DNA from: Acherontichlamydia pituitae
GTDB lineage: Bacteria; Chlamydiota; Chlamydiia; Chlamydiales; Rhabdochlamydiaceae
Assembly (NCBI GenBank): GCA_019634675.1
Contig: JAHCAX010000015.1
Location: forward strand, 1 to 29,331
Direction: 5' to 3'
Length of the DNA: 29,331 bases
Shown here piece by piece: positions 15,174 to 23,496 of this stretch. Both the position numbers and the translations under genes were made by a program. Every line of letters begins with the position of its first letter. Within the stretch, counting starts at the first letter, position 1. The notes beneath the pieces are model-generated. The model searched no databases. It had not been told where the DNA came from and was given only the letters and a program-made list of their open reading frames with translations.

Positions 15174-17012
15174 CTAACTCAGCAAATTCTCCAGTTCATC
15201 GACCAATGCTTTAAAGCGCCTCATCGCAGCTTCAACAGGTTCAGAGGTGCGCATATCGACACCAGCAAGGTTCAACACATCGATCGGGTAAAGGCTGCAT
15301 CCTGCCGACAAAAATTGCAGATATTTCTCCTTCGCCCCTTCTTTGCCGCTAACGACATGTTCTGCCAATGCATGCGCTGCGCTAATTCCTGTGGCATATT
15401 GGTAGACGTAGAAATTGTAGTAAAAGTGGGGAATCCGCGCCCATTCGATCTCCACTTCCGAGTCGACGCACATTTGATTGCCGAAATATTCCCGGTTCAG
15501 CTTTAAGTAAGCATCTTTCAAAAGGGCCGGAGTGAACGGAACCCCCTTTTGCGCCCACTCGTGCAGCTGGAGCTCGAATTCGGCAAACATTGTCTGGCGC
15601 AGCAGAGTCGCCCGCATATCATCGATCTTTTGATTGATCAAAAACGCTTTTTGCTCTGTCGTCTTTGTCTGGGCTAGCAAATGCCTAAACAGCAGCTCCT
15701 CATGAAAGGTTGATGCCACTTCAGCGACAAAGATCGAATATTGGGCATATTGGTAGGGTTGGTGGGTCCTTGAAAGGAGCGAGTGCATGCTATGCCCAGC
15801 CTCATGGGTCAATGTCATCACATCGTTGTAAGATCCATGATAGTTCATCAAAATATAAGGCATGCTGTCATAGCAGCCGCTCGAATAGGCTCCCGATCGT
15901 TTTCGGATATTCTCATAACGGTCGACCCAGCGCTCCGACGTCAGTCCCTTCCTTAGGCTTTCCTGGTAGCTTTTTCCTAAGATCGCAACCGAGTCGATGA
16001 TCTGCTGCGATGCTTCAGGATAAGACATCCCCATATCGACATCATTGACAAGAGGGGCATAGAGATCATAGAGATGCAGCTCAGGTACGCCCATCAGTTT
16101 TTTCCGGACAGAGACGTAGTGGTGCAAGCTAGGCAGATGCTTTCTGACAGCCTGGATCAACGCCGTATAGACAGAGGTATCGATCTGATGAGGAAAAAGA
16201 GCAGCTTCTAAACAGGAAGAAAATTTACGCGCCCTCATTTCAAGCAGGTGCCTTTGAATCTGCCCATTAATCAGCTCGCAAATGGTGTTCTCATGAGATG
16301 AAAAGGCCTGATGGAGATTTTTAAAAGCGCCCTCTCTGACCTTTCTGTCCTTATCCCTTAAATAGAGCTGATACTTTCCGTGGGTCAGCTCCTTCTCTTT
16401 TCCCTTGCTGTCAGCGACTGGGGAAAATTTCAGGTCGGCGTTATTCAACGCTCCAAATGCCTTTTGAGCGGTTTCCAAGGAGTTGCCGCAAAGGGCTAGC
16501 AGTTCTTCTTCTTGCGCTGACAGTGTATGAGGTTTCTGCCGCACGATTTTTTCAAGGTGCAGCTTATACGGGGCAAGAGCCGGGTCATCGATGAGCTGTT
16601 TTAACTTATCATCAGACAACTGCAGGATCTCAGGTTCCACCCACGCAGTCTCCTGCCGAAAGCTGTACAACAGCGACATGATCCTCGAATAGGCCCCTTT
16701 GGCCGCATCATTGCCGACATCCTCGTCATGCCTTAGATGGGCGTAGGTATACAGCTTGGTCAGCTCCCGGTCGATCGTTAGCAGCAGTTCGATCAATTCA
16801 CGCAGCTTGACGGGGCTTTGGCTCCATTGGCTTCGAAAAGGTGCAATTTCTGGCCAATGGGGCTCGCTCTTTTCCCTCCCCCACAGCTTCATCCCCTCTT
16901 CCCAACTCTCCCAGGAAGGATAGAGAGCTTCGACGTCCCATCTGTCTTCAACAGGGATTTCCTCTCGATTGCGGGTCCTCTCTTCAGGTTCGAGTATTTC
17001 AGCTGCGCTCAT
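15174..17012 (-). CDS. pepF: Oligoendopeptidase F (M3B metallopeptidase)
   Basis: A cytoplasmic zinc peptidase that cuts short oligopeptides into smaller pieces. The zinc site is HEAGH at residues 403-407, in MTLTHEAGHSMHSLLSR, followed by the downstream Glu region FVAEVASTFHEELLFRHLL. The N-terminal half is the helical lid domain. The start ATG at 17012 (MSAAEILEPEERTRNREEIP) has GGAGG 5 nt upstream; an in-frame extension of 21 codons has no such site. The 612-residue length is right for PepF. It is divergent from groES-groEL, and pepF next to groES-groEL is also the order in C. trachomatis. Confidence 0.95.
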   Translation of the reverse strand: MSAAEILEPEERTRNREEIPVEDRWDVEALYPSWESWEEGMKLWGREKSEPHWPEIAPFRSQWSQSPVKLRELIELLLTIDRELTKLYTYAHLRHDEDVGNDAAKGAYSRIMSLLYSFRQETAWVEPEILQLSDDKLKQLIDDPALAPYKLHLEKIVRQKPHTLSAQEEELLALCGNSLETAQKAFGALNNADLKFSPVADSKGKEKELTHGKYQLYLRDKDRKVREGAFKNLHQAFSSHENTICELINGQIQRHLLEMRARKFSSCLEAALFPHQIDTSVYTALIQAVRKHLPSLHHYVSVRKKLMGVPELHLYDLYAPLVNDVDMGMSYPEASQQIIDSVAILGKSYQESLRKGLTSERWVDRYENIRKRSGAYSSGCYDSMPYILMNYHGSYNDVMTLTHEAGHSMHSLLSRTHQPYQYAQYSIFVAEVASTFHEELLFRHLLAQTKTTEQKAFLINQKIDDMRATLLRQTMFAEFELQLHEWAQKGVPFTPALLKDAYLKLNREYFGNQMCVDSEVEIEWARIPHFYYNFYVYQYATGISAAHALAEHVVSGKEGAKEKYLQFLSAGCSLYPIDVLNLAGVDMRTSEPVEAAMRRFKALVDELENLLS

Positions 17013-17167
17013 CTCTTCCTCCAAAATTCTTAACTTGTACTGCCCAATCATTGTGGATTTGGCTGCAGATGTCAAGCCATTGCGGAAAAATCGAAGGCTA
17101 AAAACATGAATAAAAAAATATCAACGACTCTAAGATTTCGCAAAATTCAAATTTGTTTTTACAGAAA

Positions 17168-17194
17168 TTAGCAATCTTCAACCGAGACTGCTAA
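17168..17194. promoter_or_regulatory. CIRCE operator (HrcA binding site) upstream of groES
   Basis: TTAGCAATC-N9-GACTGCTAA. The consensus is TTAGCACTC-N9-GAGTGCTAA, so each arm has one change (8 of 9). The two changes are at symmetric positions, but the A and C found there do not pair with each other. The site is 109 nt upstream of the groES ATG. HrcA represses through such sites in chlamydiae and many other bacteria. Confidence 0.85.
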
Positions 17195-17200
17195 ATCTCA

Positions 17201-17230
17201 TTGCAAAAAAATCCCCCTGCTGTCTAAAAT
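17201..17230 (+). promoter_or_regulatory. Possible sigma-66/70 promoter for groES-groEL
   Basis: TTGCAA (17201-17206), 18-nt spacer, TAAAAT (17225-17230). It lies directly downstream of the CIRCE site, about 70 nt before the groES ATG. The assignment rests on sequence only. Confidence 0.4.
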
Positions 17231-17302
17231 TCGGATTAGTATTTTAAACCCCGAAAGCATTATGCTTTTACTTCTTCTAACCTAAAATAAGGAGATGAAA
17301 CC

Positions 17303-17614
17303 ATGTCACAGCAAACCACCAAAAAAACGACCTTGAAACCCCTCGGAAACCGCGTCCTCGTCCAACGCCTAGAGCAAGAAGAGACTCTTAAAGGCGGGAT
17401 CATCCTCCCCGACACAGCTAAGAAAAAGCAAGAAACTGCAAAAGTCGTTGCGATCGGCACCGGGACGACAACCTCCGATGGTAAGTTGATCCCTATCCCC
17501 GTCAGCATCGGCGATAACATTTTAATGGATAAATACTCTGGCCAAGAAGTGACGATCGATGATGAAGATTTCGTTATTCTGCGCGCTGACGATATCATTG
17601 CAATCATCAACTAA
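17303..17614 (+). CDS. groES: Co-chaperonin GroES
   Basis: The 10-kDa cap of the GroEL chamber. It has the beta-barrel start LKPLGNRVLVQRLEQEE, the mobile loop with GGIILPDTAKKK (the IIL tripeptide that docks on GroEL), and the ending VTIDDEDFVILRADDIIAII. The length of 103 residues is near normal. AAGGAG is 8 nt upstream of the ATG. The CIRCE site upstream indicates heat-shock control by HrcA; groEL follows after 30 nt in the same operon. Confidence 0.97.
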   Translation: MSQQTTKKTTLKPLGNRVLVQRLEQEETLKGGIILPDTAKKKQETAKVVAIGTGTTTSDGKLIPIPVSIGDNILMDKYSGQEVTIDDEDFVILRADDIIAIIN

Positions 17615-17644
17615 CAGTTATTTATATTTTAAGGAGTTACACCA

Positions 17645-19264
17645 ATGGCAGCTAAGAACATTAAGTTTAAAGAAGAAGCCCGGCAAAAGATTTTAAAGGG
17701 AGTGCGCACGTTAGCCTCCGCTGTAAAAGTTACGCTGGGTCCTAAGGGCCGCAATGTCGTCATCGACAAATCCTACGGCGCTCCGCAGATCACAAAAGAC
17801 GGCGTTACCGTTGCTAAGGAGATCGAGCTTGAAGACAAGCACGAGAACATGGGCGCCCAAATGGTCAAAGAGGTCGCCAGCAAGACTGCCGACAAAGCTG
17901 GAGATGGAACAACGACAGCTACTGTGCTTGCAGAAGCGATCTACAGCGAAGGCTTGCGCAACGTCGCTGCCGGCGCCAACCCTATGGAGATCAAAAAAGG
18001 GATCGAGCTTGCTGTCAAGACGATCACTAGCGAACTGAAGACGCTCAGCAAACCAATCCAAGACAGAAAAGAAATTGCCCAAGTTGCGACAATCTCAGCA
18101 AACGGCGACACAGAAATCGGCGAGATCATCGCGAAGGCCATGGAGCGGGTCGGCAAAGATGGGACGATCACCGTCGAAGAAGGCAAAGGCTTCGAGACCA
18201 CGCTGGACGTCGTTGAAGGGATGAACTTCGACCGCGGCTACGTCTCTGCTTACTTCATGACCAATCCTGAAGCGCAAGAATGCGTATTCGAAGACACCTT
18301 TATCCTGCTTTACGACAAGAAAATTGCTGCGATCAAAGAATTCCTCCCGATCCTGCAAGCTGTCGCAGAAACAGGCCGCCCCCTGCTCATCATCGCTGAA
18401 GATGTCGAAGGCGAGGCATTGGCAACACTCGTCGTCAACCGTTTAAGAGCGGGCCTTAAAGTCTGCGCTGTCAAGGCGCCTGGCTTCGGCGACCGCCGCA
18501 AATCAATGCTGGAAGACCTGGCGATCCTCACTGGCGGACAACTCGTCAGCGAAGAGCTCGGCATCAGGCTCGAAAGCGTCACGATCGACATGCTCGGCCG
18601 CGTGAAAAAAGCTGTGGTCGGCAAAGAAGACACCACCCTTGTCGAAGGGGCTGGCGATAAAAAAGAGATTGCGGAAAGGATTGCCCTCCTCAAGCGTCAA
18701 ATCCAAGAGTCCACATCAGACTACGACAAGGAAAAGCTCCAAGAGCGCCTTGCGAAGCTTGCCGGCGGCGTCGGAATCATCCGCGTCGGAGCTGCGACTG
18801 AAGTGGAAATGAAAGAGAAAAAAGACCGCGTCGACGATGCAGTCCATGCGACAAAAGCAGCTGTTGAGGAAGGGATCCTTCCTGGCGGCGGCGTTGCGCT
18901 GATCCGCACGATCCCTGTCCTGGAAAAGCTCGCAGCAACCGTTGCTGGCGACATAAAAGTGGGCATTGAGATCATCATCAAAGCGATCAGCTACCCACTG
19001 CGCCAAATCGCAGAAAACGCTGGCAAAGAAGGTTCCATTATCGTTCAAAAAGTTGGCTCAATGGGCAGCTTGGAAGGATGGGACGCTTTGAATGATGTAT
19101 TCGGAAACATGCTGTCGATGGGAATCGTCGATCCGACCAAGGTGACCCGCCTTTCCATCGAACTCTCCGCATCGATTGCAGCCCTGTTGCTGACAACCGA
19201 AGCGATCATTTCTGAAGAAGCGGAAGAAAAGGCAACTCCTGCTGGCGCAGGAGCTGACTACTAA
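17645..19264 (+). CDS. groEL: Chaperonin GroEL (60 kDa)
   Basis: The ATP-driven folding chamber. The 539 residues carry the canonical sequence: VKVTLGPKGRNVVIDKSYGA, DGVTVAKEIEL, the ATP motif DKAGDGTTTATVLAEAI, GYVSAYFMTN, and VEEGILPGGGVALIR. The C-terminus ends ATPAGAGADY and lacks the usual Gly-Gly-Met repeats, as in several GroEL paralogues. The gene order pepF, groES, groEL suggests this is the main chlamydial copy (the CT110 counterpart), though chlamydiae carry several GroEL-like genes. It is translated from an AAGGAG site 6-7 nt before the ATG, and a strong terminator follows. Confidence 0.97.
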   Translation: MAAKNIKFKEEARQKILKGVRTLASAVKVTLGPKGRNVVIDKSYGAPQITKDGVTVAKEIELEDKHENMGAQMVKEVASKTADKAGDGTTTATVLAEAIYSEGLRNVAAGANPMEIKKGIELAVKTITSELKTLSKPIQDRKEIAQVATISANGDTEIGEIIAKAMERVGKDGTITVEEGKGFETTLDVVEGMNFDRGYVSAYFMTNPEAQECVFEDTFILLYDKKIAAIKEFLPILQAVAETGRPLLIIAEDVEGEALATLVVNRLRAGLKVCAVKAPGFGDRRKSMLEDLAILTGGQLVSEELGIRLESVTIDMLGRVKKAVVGKEDTTLVEGAGDKKEIAERIALLKRQIQESTSDYDKEKLQERLAKLAGGVGIIRVGAATEVEMKEKKDRVDDAVHATKAAVEEGILPGGGVALIRTIPVLEKLAATVAGDIKVGIEIIIKAISYPLRQIAENAGKEGSIIVQKVGSMGSLEGWDALNDVFGNMLSMGIVDPTKVTRLSIELSASIAALLLTTEAIISEEAEEKATPAGAGADY

Positions 19265-19291
19265 ACGCTGTCTTAAAATAAGCGTTTATAT

Positions 19292-19328
19292 AAAGGCGCT
19301 CTGTAAAACAGAGCGCCTTTTTTCTTTT
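19292..19328 (+). terminator. Intrinsic terminator of groES-groEL
   Basis: AAAGGCGCTCTG-TAAAA-CAGAGCGCCTTT forms a perfect 12-bp stem with a 5-nt loop, followed by TTTCTTTTC. It is 27 nt past the groEL stop codon. Confidence 0.93.
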
Positions 19329-19395
19329 CTTGCATGTAAAAACTTTTTTTTACTATTTTGAGCAATAAAGAGATATTAATTCTGAAGGACCACGC

Positions 19396-20184
19396 ATGAA
19401 GACCTTATTTTCGACATTAACAGGAATCATCATCGTCATCATCCTAGCGGCCATTATCATTGGCTTTATCGTATGGTCCCGGGTCCCTGATATGGCTGCA
19501 GACCACTTGTCTAAAAAACTCAAAGTCTCCGTTGAGATCGATGATATGAAGTTAAGATGGGGAAAAATTGAAGTCGACAAGGTCGTCATCGGCAATCCTC
19601 CAGGAGCCATCCTTTCCAAAGCTTTTTCCTGCAGTTCGATCGATGTCATAGCTCCCCTTACCCGCTACCTCGACCAACAGATTGTCATTGACGAGATCGA
19701 TGTGAACGACGTCTACTTAGGGCTGGAGTTCGACTCTGCCAAAGGAACACAGGGAAACTGGACGCGTATCATGGGCAATCTTAAGGCTTCGACAGGAGAA
19801 GGATCTAACGGCAAGAAGAAGAAAGGCGCCCAAGCCCCCAAAGAAGCAAACCAGCGTTCCGTCTTAATCAAACGTCTCGTTTTGACCAACATCGATGTCG
19901 ATGTCGTCTATCGGAAAGAGGGAGGCAAAGTCCAAAAGCTGAAAAGAATTGATCGGATCGAGCTCACCAATGTAAGCAGCGAAGGCGGCCTGCCAATGGA
20001 CCAAGTCATGAACTCTGTACTGGGCCAAATGCTCAAATCGGTGTTCGAGAAGCAAAACTTGCAGAACATGCTTCAAAACCTCCTGCAGCAGCCAGGAGGC
20101 GGGCTTCAAGATTATTTAAGCCCATTCAAAGGGTTCTTTAATACCCAAGTGGATACTGAAGAGAAAAGCGCCCAAAGCGCATGA
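19396..20184 (+). CDS. AsmA/DUF748-like membrane-anchored envelope protein
   Basis: Residues 8-29 (LTGIIIVIILAAIIIGFIVW) form one N-terminal membrane anchor. The rest lies in the periplasm and has the start of the AsmA-like repeat: a beta-rich segment DHLSKKLKVSVEIDDMKLRW, then KVVIGNPPGAILSKAFSCSS and IDEIDVNDVYLGLEF. AsmA-related proteins are thought to take part in phospholipid transfer and envelope assembly. This 262-residue protein contains only the first part of such architectures. It also has a Lys/Gly-rich patch near 135-150 and a Gln/Leu-rich helical C-terminus (KQNLQNMLQNLLQQPGGG). AAGGA precedes the ATG by about 7 nt. The glycosyltransferase starts 21 nt after its stop, suggesting one operon. 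Confidence 0.65.
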   Translation: MKTLFSTLTGIIIVIILAAIIIGFIVWSRVPDMAADHLSKKLKVSVEIDDMKLRWGKIEVDKVVIGNPPGAILSKAFSCSSIDVIAPLTRYLDQQIVIDEIDVNDVYLGLEFDSAKGTQGNWTRIMGNLKASTGEGSNGKKKKGAQAPKEANQRSVLIKRLVLTNIDVDVVYRKEGGKVQKLKRIDRIELTNVSSEGGLPMDQVMNSVLGQMLKSVFEKQNLQNMLQNLLQQPGGGLQDYLSPFKGFFNTQVDTEEKSAQSA

Positions 20185-20205
20185 CCGAAAAAAAATCCAG
20201 GCGGG

Positions 20206-21219
20206 ATGATGCTAAAAATTGGCCTAATCACCGACCTCCCCTTTTGGGAACTGGGAAACGGGCAAAATGCGCGGATCCAAGAAATGGTCCGCTTTTTAGG
20301 CCAAAACAGCCATTTTACCCTCTATTACCTAGGAAATGAGCTGATCCCCTTCCCTCAGGCAGTTCCATTAGATCCCCATCAAAAAACTCAACTGACCGCC
20401 TGTTTAAAAAATGCCAAGCTCGATCTGATCATTGTCGTAAAGCTCCATTTGGACTGGGTCCTTGAGTTTCTTCCCCAAAAGGTTCCCGTCTATCTCGATG
20501 CTCATGACCTCGTCTCCAACCGGGCCGAAGCATTCCAAGCCTTTAACCGCTCCTGCAGCACGATTAGCTTACAAGATGAAATAAAACGGATGGACAAGTT
20601 TGATAAGGTTATTTTCCTTCAGAACGACGAAGTGGAAAAAGTCAAGGCCGGTATACCCGCTGAAAGGCTCCTTTGCTGCCCCCATCCTGTTAGAACCCAT
20701 GAATCCACTGTGCGCAAGCGGGTCTCTCACATCGGATTTCTCGGAGGCCCCTCTTGGCCCAATATCGATGGGGTCCAGTGGTTTCATGATGCAGTCATGC
20801 CTCTGCTAGGAAATCTCTCAGAGAAATGCACCGCCCAAGGAGCATTTGTCCACTCCCCTTTTTCGATCTTCACTCCCCGACTTAAAAAAGGATCGCCTGT
20901 GGTCTGCCTTACCAGCTATTACCAGACTGTAGACATCGCCATTAATCCGACGCTGTACGGAAGCGGGCTTAAAATCAAAACAATCGAGGCCTTAGGGCAT
21001 GGTATCCCCCTCGTGACCACCTCGTGCGGCGCTCAAGGACTGATGGGTGAGGCCAACCGCTGCTTCTTGATCGGAGATACCCCCCAAGAGTTTGCGAAGG
21101 CCATCGAAAAGCTCGCCTCGTCGATCGCCTTGCGGCGGCAACTCTCGCAAAACGCCCTAAAGATAGCAAAAGAACGCTTTTCCGCGGAATCCTGCTTTAG
21201 CAGCCTGCTGCAGAATTAA
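20206..21219 (+). CDS. Glycosyltransferase, GT4-like (GT-B fold)
   Basis: A 337-residue protein in the GT-B style. It has an N-terminal Rossmann half beginning KIGLITDLPFWELGNGQNAR, where GNGQ stands for the usual Gly-rich acceptor loop. The C-terminal half contains TLYGSGLKIKTIEALGHGIP followed by LVTTSCGAQGL. That Lys-Ile-x-Glu-Ala-x-x-x-G-x-P pattern is the nucleotide-sugar site of GT4-type enzymes. Donor and acceptor are not deducible; LPS or another surface glycan would be usual. Two ATGs (20206 and 20209) are adjacent and I used the first. It is coupled to the AsmA-like gene, again an envelope theme. Confidence 0.8.
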   Translation: MMLKIGLITDLPFWELGNGQNARIQEMVRFLGQNSHFTLYYLGNELIPFPQAVPLDPHQKTQLTACLKNAKLDLIIVVKLHLDWVLEFLPQKVPVYLDAHDLVSNRAEAFQAFNRSCSTISLQDEIKRMDKFDKVIFLQNDEVEKVKAGIPAERLLCCPHPVRTHESTVRKRVSHIGFLGGPSWPNIDGVQWFHDAVMPLLGNLSEKCTAQGAFVHSPFSIFTPRLKKGSPVVCLTSYYQTVDIAINPTLYGSGLKIKTIEALGHGIPLVTTSCGAQGLMGEANRCFLIGDTPQEFAKAIEKLASSIALRRQLSQNALKIAKERFSAESCFSSLLQN

Positions 21220-21236
21220 TCGGGGATTAAAGTCTA

Positions 21237-21271
21237 TCGTTGAAAAAAGCGGCGAAGCGTTTCTTCAACGA
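21237..21271. terminator. Hairpin between convergent genes
   Basis: TCGTTGAA (21237-21244) pairs with TTCAACGA (21264-21271), and part of the loop pairs further. It lies between the stops of the glycosyltransferase and the C58-like protease gene. There is no strong T-run. Confidence 0.4.
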
Positions 21272-21277
21272 GAAATT

Positions 21278-22396
21278 CTAAGACAGCTCTCTTGTTTCAA
21301 CAGGATGAAAAATAATCGATTCATATTCTTGAGGATTAGGCCCCATACTGCTTAAAAGCTCGCTTAAACGATTATAATTAGAGCCATAGAGCTCACGAGC
21401 CGCTTCGATGGTCCCATTTGCCGTTGTTGAAAGGAGCGCATGAAAATAACGAGGAACCTCCTCGCCGCTTATTTCGATAATCCCAACATTTGGATCAAAA
21501 TAGAAACTCAAATGATCATCGACTTTAACATAGGCCGTTGAATGATGCGGGACGCCTACTTTGTAACCTCCAGGAGGCAAATTACGAAGTTCTTGAATAA
21601 TTCGATCTTGTTCATTTTCCCATTGATTAAGAGGATATCTAGAGAGCTCCACTCCTGGGTATCGACCTGCAATAAGCTGTTGATCATGCACTCCGATCCT
21701 CAAGTTAAGCAATGAACCGTTCTTTATGTTAAGGCTCTGAAGCAATACAGGCTCTACACCGCCCCCTTTAGAAAATTGCCTGCCTAATGCGATCATGTGG
21801 CTGCGCGGATCTGAAAACTCATGCTTTGTTTTGAAATACAGATACAAAAACCAATCGCTCATCCCTCGGCAGATTCCGTTAGCATGGTCAAAACGCACTT
21901 CGCCTTCATTCGGATCCGTCGAAAATAAAAAAGTTTTTGCTCTGATTTTTGGATCTACAATTTGAGAAGCTGGCACAGGAGAGGCTTCGCTGATGATCCC
22001 ACAATCATTTGCTATGTTCGCTGTCTTCTTTATCAGAAAAAACTGAGTTGGGCTTTCAGAATAAACATCAAACCCTATCTTCATGTAACGCGAAGCAGTT
22101 TTTGCATGCATTGCCAATTCCTGCGCTCCCAGACAAGAAAAAAGCTTGGCAACCTCTTTTAGAACAAGGTTAAGCAGCCATCGAAACGGATATGTCGCAA
22201 TCTGAGCTACCTCCCAAATTCCATCCAGATCAGAATACATAGGGCCGACCACCTTGGACATTGCGAACTCCCTTTCATTGATCACTTTCTGGGGGGCTTC
22301 AGAAGAAACAAAAAAGTTCTTTAAATTTTCATAACCATTAACTTGCCCTGACAGCAACGCTGCTGGATTATTTTGACGACCGATATTTAATGACAT
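21278..22396 (-). CDS. YopT/AvrPphB-like (peptidase C58) cysteine protease, candidate effector
   Basis: The start at 22396 (MSLNIGRQNNPAALLSGQ) has AGGGG about 6 nt upstream; 14 more in-frame codons upstream are unlikely to be used. The 372-residue product has no Sec signal. Three segments match the C58 catalytic plan: GICRGMSDWFLYLY with Cys176, VPHHSTAYVKVDD with His285, and FYFDPNVGIIEIS with Asp301. As I recall, YopT uses Cys139, His258 and Asp274; the 16-residue His-Asp spacing is the same here and the FDPNxG motif is the same. YopT cleaves prenylated Rho GTPases near the C-terminus; AvrPphB cleaves host kinases. The substrate here is unknown. A hydrophobic patch at 60-90 is of unclear meaning. 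A promoter is visible upstream, and the GC content is lower than in housekeeping genes. Confidence 0.75.
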   Translation of the reverse strand: MSLNIGRQNNPAALLSGQVNGYENLKNFFVSSEAPQKVINEREFAMSKVVGPMYSDLDGIWEVAQIATYPFRWLLNLVLKEVAKLFSCLGAQELAMHAKTASRYMKIGFDVYSESPTQFFLIKKTANIANDCGIISEASPVPASQIVDPKIRAKTFLFSTDPNEGEVRFDHANGICRGMSDWFLYLYFKTKHEFSDPRSHMIALGRQFSKGGGVEPVLLQSLNIKNGSLLNLRIGVHDQQLIAGRYPGVELSRYPLNQWENEQDRIIQELRNLPPGGYKVGVPHHSTAYVKVDDHLSFYFDPNVGIIEISGEEVPRYFHALLSTTANGTIEAARELYGSNYNRLSELLSSMGPNPQEYESIIFHPVETRELS

Positions 22397-22421
22397 ATTT
22401 CCCCTCATTTTAATTGCGAAA

Positions 22422-22451
22422 CTTATACCAAATAACACAAATTATCAACAA
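22422..22451 (-). promoter_or_regulatory. Probable promoter of the C58-like protease gene
   Basis: On the minus strand TTGTTG (22451-22446), 18-nt spacer, TATAAG (22427-22422). The start point would lie near 22415, giving a leader of about 20 nt that still contains the AGGGG ribosome site. Confidence 0.5.
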
Positions 22452-22573
22452 CTTTTAAAAAAATTATTATTAAATAAGATTAAACACAGATAATAAACAA
22501 TCAAAACAACGACTAATCGCAACATAAACTTAAACATCTAAAATTCAATAACATGCAATATAATAATAATTTA

Positions 22574-22602
22574 TTGAAAAATAATAAAATAAATGATATA
22601 AT
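22574..22602 (+). promoter_or_regulatory. Strong sigma-66/70-type promoter
   Basis: TTGAAA (22574-22579), 17-nt spacer, TATAAT (22597-22602), in an extremely AT-rich stretch. The leader to the ATG at 22649 would be about 40 nt. Confidence 0.65.
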
Positions 22603-22648
22603 TTTTATGAGTCACTAATTAATTTACAAAACAAAAGGAAACATAATT

Positions 22649-23407
22649 ATGGCAGCAATATTAGAGTTCTTCGGCCTACGTAAACCAGCAACCAGTTCCA
22701 CGCAACCCCAGGAGCCACTAAAAACTTCTAAATGGAACAATAAAGTCGTCGCAACACCAGAAAGGGAAGGTTTTGAGTCTCCGGCTTCTGCGTTGTTTAA
22801 AAAGCAGCAAAAGCTAGAAAAAGCACCTACACCCAAAGAACATCGCACCTATTCCTTAAGCTCATCTGGATCCTTTGACTTTGATAAAATGGGATTTCCT
22901 AATCCTAATACTTTAGGATCAAGTTCAGAAGGAAGCGATCCAGATTTGAAGATGTACCTTCGATCCAGACAGGAACCACGTGAAGACTTTACAAGTTTAC
23001 CTGCGGACTTTGATAGAGTGAATTATCAACGTAGAAGCTCCAATACATCCAGCAGCAGCCTAACACCAGAAGAACCTAGAAAAAAATCGCCCGAATTACC
23101 TATAGCAAAAAGAAAAGCAGCAGAGCCAAAGCCATTTACTGGGGAAACGATCAAACCTGAACCTATGAAGCAACACTTCGGGTATTCTCCAGCTCTATCA
23201 GAATCCGATCCAGACAGGGAAATGCTGCTTCCAAGTGGATTTGAAACATTTGGTTATATTTTGGAACCAGTTTCTGATCCAGCCGGTCGTGCTCTTCCTA
23301 ACACATTTATTAGCAATGAGCTTACATTTAAAGAAGTAGATCTAGCCAGCATACCTACTTCACAGCCAAGTCATGATGCGACACACATGATTTTTGATAT
23401 GGATTGA
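22649..23407 (+). CDS. Disordered Ser/Pro/Glu-rich protein of unknown function
   Basis: A 252-residue protein of low complexity: Ser, Pro, Glu and Lys predominate, with no membrane segment or signal peptide. It contains two similar pieces, GSDPDLKMYLRS (around 95-106) and ESDPDREMLLPS (around 182-193), each followed about 10-20 residues on by Phe-rich sequence. The stretch SNTSSSSLTPEEP resembles SNTSSSSSLP in the RasGAP-like protein downstream. No enzyme domain is seen. AAGGA lies about 9 nt upstream, and a textbook promoter lies further up. It is divergent from the protease gene with 250 nt between. An effector role is a guess from composition and position. Confidence 0.65.
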   Translation: MAAILEFFGLRKPATSSTQPQEPLKTSKWNNKVVATPEREGFESPASALFKKQQKLEKAPTPKEHRTYSLSSSGSFDFDKMGFPNPNTLGSSSEGSDPDLKMYLRSRQEPREDFTSLPADFDRVNYQRRSSNTSSSSLTPEEPRKKSPELPIAKRKAAEPKPFTGETIKPEPMKQHFGYSPALSESDPDREMLLPSGFETFGYILEPVSDPAGRALPNTFISNELTFKEVDLASIPTSQPSHDATHMIFDMD

Positions 23408-23449
23408 TGAGTTAATCTGAGTTCTGTACAGCTTAAAAAATTTCAACCA

Positions 23450-23480
23450 AAAAGCATGCTTCATGACGGGGCGTGCTTTT
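23450..23480. terminator. Bidirectional terminator
   Basis: AAAAGCATGC (23450-23459) and GCGTGCTTTT (23471-23480) pair over 10 bp with one G-T wobble. They lie between the convergent disordered-protein and transporter genes. The A/T ends suit termination both ways. Confidence 0.75.
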
Positions 23481-23496
23481 CTGTCTTAATAGGCCC

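Noticed and set aside
17711..19048. Several long antisense frames inside groEL
   Set aside because: They arise from codon bias of groEL; none has a start context or a recognisable protein.
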